NCBI RefSeq assembly: GCF_000344685.1
Contig: NW_006920417.1
Coordinates: forward strand, 836,141 to 900,140
Origin: Gloeophyllum trabeum ATCC 11539
Taxonomy: Eukaryota > Basidiomycota > Agaricomycetes > Gloeophyllales > Gloeophyllaceae
Reading direction: 5' to 3'
Length of the DNA: 64,000 nt
Position numbers and translations under genes: made by a program. The notes beneath the pieces are model-generated. The model saw only the letters and a program-made list of their open reading frames with translations, was not told the origin of the DNA and searched no databases. Numbering within the stretch: the stretch's first letter is position 1; each line of letters begins with the position of its first letter. This document shows positions 56,801 to 64,000 of the stretch, piece after piece.

Positions 56801-57592
56801 TCACAGTGCTTGAGAACGATACTTCCGTCGCGTCCATCGAGTAATCAGAGCAGCCCGCCGGTGAGCAGCTCCGTTCCTGGACAACCTTCCAGGCCGTCCG
56901 GGCTGCGTCAACGTGACTCTAGGAATATTTTCAGGATGACTCACCGTGACGCGATCCTCGTCATCCTCGAATGCGTCCAGAGGCTGGCTCGAAAGCTCCC
57001 TCATCTTCAAGCTCCACTCTTCGTGACTCGCCTTGCCCTCGTCAACGACGGCCTCGAGAGCGCGAACCTCCTCGTCGGCCTGCGCAAAGGGATCGTCCTC
57101 CCCAGCCTGCCTTGTCTCTTTGCGCACTTTCGTCGACGCGGGTTCCTTCACGGGACTTACAGTCTTCTCCATGATCTTCTCCGCTATCGACACCTTCATG
57201 CACTCTGGCTTCTCTGGCAGGGTGCCGACAGCAACGCACTGCGTGACCGGGACGAGGGGCACGCACGGGCGGGGGACAATGAACGAGGACAGCTTCACGC
57301 GGTCTGCAGACTTGTGAACGGCGGACTTGCTGCTGCTGACAGTGACGAGCTTCTCCAGCGAGGACGCGGTAACAGCAGAAGCGGGGGAATCTGCGAGAAT
57401 AACGGGGCCGAGGGACGAGCTGACGGAGACGGACGGCTCTTTCTTGTGCGAGAGGCGGTGGATGAGCGTTGGCGTGTTGGATAGGGCGGGATGAGGTGAC
57501 TCCGTGCTGGGACAGGACGCAGTCTCGGGCTGGGTGGTCGAGGTCGTGAATCTGGCCTGGAGCGCCTTGAGGGCCTTGAAGAAGGAAGGCAT
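56801..57592 (-). CDS. Unknown Ser/Lys/Glu-rich protein
   Basis: Single ORF of 263 residues from MPSFFKALKALQARF. Low-complexity Ser/Thr/Pro/Val-rich first half, then acidic helical stretches EDDPFAQADEEVRALEAVV and KASHEEWSLKMRELSSQPLD, and a basic C-terminus ending RKYRSQAL. No signal peptide or helix of membrane type. An optional in-frame intron (donor gtgagtc near 56,944) would shorten the tail. The ORF extends upstream to 58018, but that part is Arg-rich and unlike the rest. Family not recognised. Confidence 0.5.
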   Translation of the reverse strand: MPSFFKALKALQARFTTSTTQPETASCPSTESPHPALSNTPTLIHRLSHKKEPSVSVSSSLGPVILADSPASAVTASSLEKLVTVSSSKSAVHKSADRVKLSSFIVPRPCVPLVPVTQCVAVGTLPEKPECMKVSIAEKIMEKTVSPVKEPASTKVRKETRQAGEDDPFAQADEEVRALEAVVDEGKASHEEWSLKMRELSSQPLDAFEDDEDRVTVSHPENIPRVTLTQPGRPGRLSRNGAAHRRAALITRWTRRKYRSQAL

Positions 57593-58186
57593 TGGTGGTG
57601 GCTGGGAACTTGGATGCTCACGGGTAAACGGCGTGCGTTCAAGTTCTGCGTGCGTCGACGTCGAAGAGAAGCGATGGCGAAATATGCAACGATAGGAAGC
57701 TGACGAAAATTGAGGAGGATAATTGGGAGAGGGGATGTCAGCCATTTCCGCTGCTGGAGGATCGGGACCTAGCCAGACTTTGCATTTGCCAGATTCTGGA
57801 TATCGATCGTCAGCCGCGAGGTTTTCTCGCACTGAGTCGACGGCCCTCAGCGACGTTCTGCATGCGCGGCGCATAGCAGATGGAAACAATCGTCGTCGTC
57901 GGCGGCGCCTTCGTGAGGATAACACGGCATGGCGAAAATGTGGCTCGGGGATTCTAACACGAGTACAATACAAGACGCTTCCATACATTTTGAAGGTCGC
58001 GTTCGAATGATATGCCATGACGAGGAATAGAGTCGACTCTGAGCGAAAAGCTATGATGTCATAGATCTGACCTCTACTTCAGATGATCATCAACCCGGGC
58101 GTCGTGCCCAATTGCAAGGCGCTCTCTCGACCCGTCCTCTCCCGCGCACTCCGCCTTTCCACACCCGCGCACTCCTTCCATCGCCC
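57593..58186. other. Divergent region between unknown protein and GST
   Basis: Open reading on the minus strand continues through part of this region but lacks coding character. It should hold promoters for both neighbours. A CTATGA-TG-TCATAG dyad lies at about 58,052-58,065. Confidence 0.4.
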
Positions 58187-59175
58187 ATGTCGACCTACAC
58201 GTTGCACTACTGGCCCGAGATCCCCGGGCGCGGCGAGTACGTCCGCCTCGCGTTCGAGGCCGCCGGCGAGCCCTACACCGACGACACCGACGTCGGCGCG
58301 CTCACCAAGCTCGTCATGTCCGCGAGCGTCGCCGGGCACCCGCCGCACTTTGCCCCGCCCGTCCTCGAGCTCGCGTCCCCGGCGTCCAGCGCGAAGCGGG
58401 CGAAGACGCGCGAGGGGCAGAGCGCGCCCGAGGGCAGCACGCAGTCCGTGTTCATCAGTCAGACCCCCGCGATACTCGCGTACCTCGCGCCGAAGCTCGG
58501 GCTTGCGGGCGATGTCGAGGGCGACTCCGAGGAAGAGAGGGAGTTGAGGAGGGCCAGGGTTAACCAGCTCGTCTTGACGGCGCTGGACTTGTCGAACGAG
58601 ACGCACGATGTGAGCTGCTCTTGTCCGCATCGTCCACTTGCGCTGTGTTGATACTCACCCTGCGTAGGTGCACCACCCTATCGCCTCAAGTCTCTACTGT
58701 GAGTGCGTCCGCTATTAACGACTGCCCATCATGTTGACGAGTGCGCGACGAAGACGAGGATCAGAAAGAGGAAGCCAAGAGGCGCGCGGAGGACTTCCGC
58801 AAGAATCGTATTCCGAAGTTCTTCCAGTACTTCGAGGAAGTCCTCACCTCGAACCCCGCCAAGTCGCACAGGCTCGTCGGGTCCACCACGACCACCGCCG
58901 ACCTGGTGCTCTTCCAGGTACGCTAGAAGAAGAAGTGCTTCACCTGGTCTACTTCCCCGTCCTCATCCCATTTGCAGGTAGTCGACGGCCTGCAGTACGC
59001 GTTCCCGAGACTCCTCGCCTCCTTCGAAAAGGCAGGGAAGTACCCCGCCCTCTTCGAGGCGACGAAGTCTGTTGCGTCGGAGGAGAAATTGAAGGCGTAC
59101 CTCGCGAGCAGCCGGCGCAGGAAGTACGGGATGGGGTTGTACAGGCACTACGAGGAGCTGGACGGCGATGCTTGA
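58187..59175 (+). CDS. Glutathione S-transferase
   Basis: Four exons keep frame: 58187-58609, 58668-58698, 58742-58917, 58978-59175, giving 275 residues. The N-terminal thioredoxin-like domain has TYTLHYWPEIPGRGEYVRLA with the usual early Tyr, and the glutathione-binding SQTPAILAYLAPKLGL. Between them is an unusual Ser/Ala/Lys-rich insert (ASPASSAKRAKTREGQSAPE, about residues 64-83). The helical C-terminal domain has FRKNRIPKFFQYFEEVLTSN, STTTTADLVLFQVVDGLQYA and YPALFEATKSVASEEKL. It conjugates glutathione to electrophiles; class not assigned. An upstream in-frame Met at 58112 would add a 25-residue Arg/Pro/Ser leader. Neighbouring epoxide hydrolases act on related substrates. Confidence 0.88.
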
Positions 59176-60357
59176 AGGTAAAAGTGAAATTGACTTGAAA
59201 GTGTGCTTGTAAGAGCTGTGATTTAACAACGTATTGTTGCCAACCCCTGGCGAGACGCAGAGCGCCTTCGAGAGCATCGGTAATAAGATCAACCTCCAAA
59301 GTATCAGAAACTGCCGTGCCAGTGCACCCGGAGAGAAGGGCTACAGTCCGTGCCCTCCCTGCTCAGCCGTGTCCCAGGGTAGTGAATGGCAGGCAGCATC
59401 GTACAGCGTCAGCAGCCGGGGAGGACGCTTGCAGCGCACTGAATTGAGGCTGCGCAGGGATAGCAGCGGTGTGGTATCGATGAAATGAGTGAATCGAATA
59501 GAGACACTGGCAGGGCAAAAGCCTTGTCGAACATCAGCACGGGCAGTGGCAGCGCCTATCTCTACCCGCGGCGGGTCTGCCAAATATGGAAGAGGAGAGT
59601 GTCTCTAGTCCCCAGGATCGGGGTCCTTACAGAGGCAGAGCGTCGCCAACGTGCAGTACATGTCTCGACATTGACAGCAGAGAGCAAGACGGCAGCAAAA
59701 ATGCTAGCGGCGAGGACACGACGCGCGCCACAGTCGCGTGCGATTGTGCCACAGACGCGTTATGTTACGTCATCTGAACGGCAGGCAGGAGAGTCACTAG
59801 GGAGATTCAGTTCCAAATGCGAAAGCGGCTTTCTGTCGCTTTTCGCAGCGTCGAAGTTACAGCCACCGGCAAGGGGCCATGCATTGCATTCTGGAAAGGG
59901 CAATCGACCCCGTGCGAAGTCGCGAGTCTCGCTCATTGAGCTCTCTCATTGGCTCTGCGCTTGCAAAAAGCAGCAGCTTGACCGGGATCCCACGCCTTTC
60001 CGGCCGAGCCGAGAAAGCGGTTTCTCAGAAAGCGACGAAAAGCGGCTTTCGTAGTTAGAACTGAATCACCCTACTCTCAGGATGCATCGCGAGCACGGCC
60101 ATTGACCAGATATCCTCAGGCCATCAGGCTTAAGCTTCGGTTGTTCACACTGTCAAGAGAGCTCATTATTGCACGGATAGCGGACCCGACAGTCCCAACG
60201 AACTGGCGTTGTAGAATGGACCGCAGCGCGTACTACCTAGTAGGCTGACACTGCGCGTCAGTCTCGCGTCCTGGACGTTAAGAAGGCCGCTCCAGCACTT
60301 TTCTTCTCATTCACATCCTCATCCTGAGCGATACACATCCTTTATCGATTACGCACC
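59176..60357. other. Intergenic with MITE
   Basis: Apart from the element at 59798-60073 no gene was recognised. The plus-strand ORF at 59485-60054 has no domain and runs through the element, so it is not taken as real. Confidence 0.5.
59798..60073. mobile_element. MITE, 276 bp, with about 44-bp terminal inverted repeats and TA ends
   Basis: The left end TAGGGAGATTCAGTTC and the right end (read on the minus strand) TAGGGTGATTCAGTTC begin inverted repeats that match at about 37 of 44 positions. Both begin with TA, as for insertions of Tc1/mariner-type elements that duplicate TA. The inner parts contain repeated GAAAGCGGCTTTC and GTCGCTTT motifs. No transposase is encoded. It lies between GST and the coiled-coil gene. 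Confidence 0.72.
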
Positions 60358-61018
60358 ATGCCTTCAATCAGGAAGATGCGCGCATCCCTGGACCTGAGAG
60401 TCGAGTTCTTTGAGTGGGGCCTTGACCCTGCTCCGCGGTCAACCATTGAGAAAGGTGCGTCTTCCACTCACAATGGGTCAAAGGCCAAGTTTGCTGACCG
60501 CCTCCTCACCCAGCCCCGCACTGGCACGCAGTCGGCGTCGCCGTATCCCCCTCAGAGAGCCTACCCATGCCGCCGGCCGCCGCAAAGCACCTGCGCCTAC
60601 TAGAGAGCACCCTGGACGAATGTACCCGCGCGTGGGCCGCCAGGTGCGAAGCGGAGATCCTCGCGATGGAGTTGCAGGTGAAGGTGCGAGAGCAGCAGCT
60701 CGAGGCGCATTTCGCTGCGCTCGAGGACGCAGAGCGGATCGCGGAGCTGGTGGAGCTGGTGGGGAGGCAGGCGGACGAGCTCAGGCTGCTCCGGCCTGGG
60801 GATCTCAGGCTAATTAGGCGGCAGAACAGGCTCAGGGAGGAGCTGGCGGAGGCCCGGACGGAGTATGTTAGCTGCCACTCCGAGGTAAGTTCGAAGCTAT
60901 GGCTCGTTCTCCCGGAACGCGTGTTGACGATGCGGATGTGCAGGTTTCGCATGAGCCTGGCCCCCGCTGCATGGCACGTCTGCGGTTCCACTCAGCACTT
61001 CGCGCCGCGAGTGGGTGA
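60358..61018 (+). CDS. Unknown coiled-coil protein
   Basis: Three exons keep frame: 60358-60454, 60514-60884, 60944-61018, giving 180 residues. MPSIRKMRASLDLRVEFFEW starts the protein. After a short variable part, residues about 55-150 form a long Leu/Glu/Arg heptad region (HLRLLESTLDECTRAWAARC, LQVKVREQQLEAHFAALEDA, RLIRRQNRLREELAEARTEY). It ends RLRFHSALRAASG. Family not recognised. Consensus splice sites at both introns support it. Confidence 0.6.
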
Positions 61019-61333
61019 AGAGCGAAGCTTTCACTTACGTCGCGATGATTGGACTAGTCTTCTGGCGTATTTCCTGTATTTTCCCTTCTGTTCTTATTGC
61101 ATCCCTTATCTACCACCGTCCGTTTCTCCCGTGTGCAAGGGCAGTGTGACCTGTTAATCGGAAGGTAGATGTGTGTCTTGCCACTTTCGGGGCGCGTCGA
61201 CCCGTCTTGCTGGAGCTGTTCTGTCGGTGGCGCAAAATACTGACACTGGCACCGCTAAGAGCATTTCTCGAGTAGACCAGAAAACCGACTTTAGTATACA
61301 ATTGGGTTTAACTTCTTACCACAGCGAACGCCA
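61019..61333. other. Convergent 3' spacer
   Basis: About 315 bases between the stop codons of the coiled-coil gene and the PRISE reductase. T-rich tract at about 61,068-61,100. No gene seen. Confidence 0.5.
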
Positions 61334-62724
61334 CTAAGCGATGAGACCCAGCGCCTTCATCTTGTCGAACTGGGCCGCAAAGCTCTTCACCGAATCGATC
61401 GTCTCTGTGAACCCGACCAACTCGCGCGCATTCGAAAGATCGTACTCTCGGTTCTGCTTCCCAAAACTACATTCAATCGTACCAAGCATCAGTATACCGG
61501 CTGCTATCCACGAGATACAGTAAACAGAGTGGGCGCGCACCTGCATACTAGAGCGGTGAAGACCAGCGCGCTCTCGGCGGTGTCTAGGTTCCCCTGGGCG
61601 TTCGGCGCCTTGTTCGATGCCTTGGCGAGGTACTCCGCCTTGTTCTTTGCGACGTACTGCTTCATGTCTTCAGTCTGGCCTGGGGGGCCCGGAGGAGCGC
61701 CCTTGAGCCCGAAGTACGCGCAGAGCCCGGGCCACTTGGTTTCCCAGCTCACGACGTCGCCGTTCGCAATGTTGTACGCCTTCTCAGTCAACTAGAGAAG
61801 ACAGTTAGTCCGTAGCACTAGTGGGGAGTATGAACTTGCCTTGGCTTTCGCGTCCGCGCTGGCTGTGGCTTTCAGCGCGAGGTCGATCTCGAACCGCGCC
61901 ATGAGATCGTGATCCGTATCAGTGTGAGTGGTCTTGTATCCCTGTGCTGTCCCTGGGAAGGGGACGGTGCTAGCAGGCTGGAGAGCCGCCTTGACGGAGA
62001 GGTAGATGGCCAGTCCGGCCGCGAGGTTCCTAGAGACACGGAGAAGTAGGAAACAAACGCCTCACGATAGAAGAGGAGAGAGAGAAGGGATTTACATGAA
62101 ATTCCCCCGGGGAACAGTGCCAATAATCGCATCCGGCCTGACCTCCACCCAGGTCCAGCGTCTGCCTTGCGAGAGCTGCTTCAAGACATCCACCTGGCCG
62201 TAATAAAATATCTGCTTAGAGTACGGCTCAGGCTGGCGCGGTGTCTCCTCCTTGAGCGGCGCCTTCAACGTGATCTCGTCCTGGAACTCGACGCCGTAAT
62301 ACTTCCCGCCGGTCTGGAGCACGACCAGCTCGAGGGTGTCGGGGCAGAGCGCGTTGAGCGCTTCGACCGCGTGCCGGACGAAGGCGATGTTGATTCTGGC
62401 TTGCTCCTGCAGATCGGACGCGATCTCCTTGTATGCGACGAAGAAGACGTGCGAGACGGTGGCGATGTCCCGGACGTTATCTTGCAGGAACTGTTTGACC
62501 TCCTCAGTAGGCTTCGACAGGTCAAGGCCGGGGACGAGCTGCAGCTTCGGCGAGGACGTGTCTATCTGGAAGACTTCTTGCTCCTTGGCGGAGAGGGTGA
62601 GCGGGCGAGCAGTAAGCCCGGTTACGCGGGTGAAGGGGGTGCTTGGGAGGAGGTGGCGGAGGAGAGGGATGCCTGAGATACCGCTTGCACCGAATACGAG
62701 AGCGTGTTTGCTGGCCATGGACAT
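61334..62724 (-). CDS. PRISE-like NAD(P)-dependent reductase (SDR superfamily)
   Basis: Four exons, roughly 395-400 residues. The N-terminal Rossmann motif is ALVFGASGISGIPLL with GxSGxxG. HVFFVAYKE follows, and the PRISE signature LQTGGKYYGVEFQ holds the catalytic Lys, then FYYGQVDVLKQL. EVRPDAIIGTVPRGN and PFPGTAQGYKTTHTDTDHDL lead to EKAYNIANGDVVSWETKWPG. The last exon is FGKQNREYDLSNARELVGFT, ending MKALGLIA. PRISE enzymes reduce activated C=C bonds in enones and iridoid-like substrates; fungal members occur near secondary-metabolite genes. The substrate is unknown. The third intron starts with GC (GCAAGT near 61,838), a GC-AG intron. Starts at 62724 or 62718 are both possible. Confidence 0.85.
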
Positions 62725-63204
62725 ATGGAGGTACAATTTGTTTTGAGCTAGGACGGTTCGTCTCCTCTGATATCAGCGGTACTGGCGGGAAGATATATTC
62801 CACCAGGACTGCTAAAATTAGAGGAGATGTGTACTTAGAACAAGGTGAACGCTGGTCGAGAGCATTGCGAATCTGCGAGTCACTTGTGATGACATACTCA
62901 GGCTGAGATCACGTGGCCGAGGACGCCTTGGACTGTGGCACCGGGACACCGATTCGAATAAACGACACGAAGGAATTGCCTGCTCTCCTCTCTTGCCACA
63001 GTCATAGATAATAGTGGAAAGACAATGCAAGAAGTCCCTCAACGGAAGTGACAATATGGGAGTGGAAAGAAATACACCCAGATATACAAGAAGCACTAAA
63101 ACTCCGACATGTCACATTTATCCTTGAGCAGTAATGCAGGAGACGAGTGAGAACACATGGAGGACTGCCATTTCTGCACCAGATGTCATTGAAAAACTTC
63201 TGCT
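62725..63204. other. Intergenic, no gene recognised
   Basis: About 480 bases upstream of the PRISE gene; its promoter should lie here. ORFs are short and without domains. Confidence 0.5.
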
Positions 63205-63504
63205 TCAAGTCCACGAATGATCATGTACCTCATGCCTCTCCTTCACCAAATCAAATTCAGCCTGCCACATCTGGTGTTCCTCTGTCACAACATCCAGAAT
63301 AGCCTGAGCCTCTGCGACCTTATCCCGCGCTGAGCGCCATTCCTCAAATTCACCATCCAGCCGTGATGTCCAAGCATCCACAGCCGCTTGGAGCCTCCTG
63401 AACTTCTGCATGGCTTTATACTCACGCCCCGAGCGCTCTAATTCCAGCAACTCGTCCTCCTTGGCCTTCAGTTCTCTGTCGATGTCTAATTGCTCTTGAT
63501 ACAC
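63205..63504 (-). CDS. Short coiled-coil ORF, unknown, possibly a fragment
   Basis: A 99-codon ORF from MYQEQLDIDRELKAKEDELL through ELERSGREYKAMQKFRRLQA to EFDLVKERHEVHDHSWT. Strong heptad character with Leu, Glu, Lys and Arg. No domain recognised and no flanking exons found. Base use is less CG-rich than neighbouring genes. It may be a small gene or a remnant of a larger element-borne gene. Confidence 0.4.
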   Translation of the reverse strand: MYQEQLDIDRELKAKEDELLELERSGREYKAMQKFRRLQAAVDAWTSRLDGEFEEWRSARDKVAEAQAILDVVTEEHQMWQAEFDLVKERHEVHDHSWT

Positions 63505-63894
63505 TCACTGCGAGGCAGGCTCGTCTAGTCAGGGTCTGACTAGCGCTGAAACGATCGTCTAGTCAGTGGAGGGGCTCTACGCGAGTATTATCCGGTCTTT
63601 CAGATCAATTCACCACGTGGGTAGTACAGCTTGCCATGAGGCTCACAAACTGCAATAGTCGATGGTGTATCTAAGATTGGTTAGCTGTAACTAGCTCGAC
63701 TTGTGGACACAATAACTAGCTCTGGCTACATCTGATAATCTGTACTATGTGTTCCTTGACTAGCTGTGAGTATCTTTACTTTCTACGAGTAGTCATCTCT
63801 CCTCTTCCTCATGTATTCAGTTGCTGGATAGGGTATAATCTTATTCTATATTAAAATTGTAATCGTAATTACATAATAAACGCGCTCTATTCTC
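63505..63894. other. AT-rich spacer near window edge
   Basis: Runs of short TAGCTG/CTAGTCAG-like sequences (for example CTAGTCAG at 63,517 and 63,560; TAGCT at 63,680-63,770). No gene seen. Confidence 0.4.
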
Positions 63895-64000
63895 CTACGA
63901 CGCGTCCTCGCTCCCGAGGAAGATAGCACGGATCGTGAAGAGCATGATGCCGCACGCACGGAACGTCACATGATGACGGTCTGCAGATATATGACGAGGA
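63895..64000 (-). CDS. Possible 3' end of a gene running off the window
   Basis: Open on the minus strand from the edge to a TAG at 63895-63897, ending RACGIMLFTIRAIFLGSEDA followed by S. The stretch IMLFTIRAIF could be part of a membrane helix. AATAAACGCG with AT-rich DNA follows the stop. Too short to assign. Confidence 0.25.
   Translation of the reverse strand, partial: PRHISADRHHVTFRACGIMLFTIRAIFLGSEDAS

Noticed and set aside
57593..58018. Upstream extension of the unknown protein with an Arg run
   Set aside because: Not coding in character; it lies where promoters of two divergent genes are needed.
59485..60054. 189-codon plus-strand ORF
   Set aside because: It runs through most of the MITE and has no domain.

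Overview
The window looks like nuclear DNA of a filamentous basidiomycete, most likely an Agaricomycete. Genes are compact and split by many introns of about 45-65 bases with GT-AG ends, coding DNA is CG-rich, and several families are typical of mushroom-forming fungi: a DUF6533 seven-helix protein, a C2-NACHT-WD40 NLR, an expanded epoxide hydrolase family and a PRISE-like reductase. Gene models were spliced by eye; exon joins quoted were checked for reading frame, the rest are approximate. No tRNA, rRNA, CRISPR array or autonomous transposon was seen. Layout. 0-17 kb holds an MFS transporter (-), a small hydrophilic protein (-), TAF6 (+), a TRIR-like RNase homologue (+), a BBC1/AIM3-type cortical actin protein (-), then EBP2 (+) and an F-box protein (+). 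BBC1 and EBP2 are divergent, and a short inverted-repeat element fills most of the space between them. 17-24 kb is accessory: an intact C2-NACHT-WD40 NLR of about 1,671 residues with 14 nearly identical WD40 repeats. From about 17.7 to 22.83 kb the DNA is strongly depleted in CG dinucleotides, while the first three exons of the same gene are CG-rich. A gene-poor stretch bounded by imperfect inverted repeats follows. 24-48 kb is mostly housekeeping: SEC14-like protein (+), cohesin loader SCC2 (-), DUG2 (-), RPAP3 (+), a DUF6533 membrane protein (-), ribosomal protein uL23 (+) and the signalling mucin MSB2 (+). 48-56 kb is a head-to-tail array of four microsomal-type epoxide hydrolase genes, all on the minus strand. 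56-64 kb has an unknown protein (-), a glutathione transferase (+), a 276-bp MITE with TA ends, a coiled-coil protein (+), a PRISE/SDR reductase (-), a short coiled-coil ORF (-) and a possible gene tail at the edge. Functional themes. General transcription and RNA biology (TAF6, RPAP3, TRIR, EBP2, uL23), chromosome cohesion (SCC2), cell cortex and surface signalling (BBC1, MSB2), glutathione and xenobiotic chemistry (DUG2, GST, four epoxide hydrolases, PRISE reductase), and non-self recognition (NLR). The strongest leads are the composition break inside the NLR, its homogenised repeat array, the epoxide hydrolase array with a shared upstream element, and the MITE-like elements.
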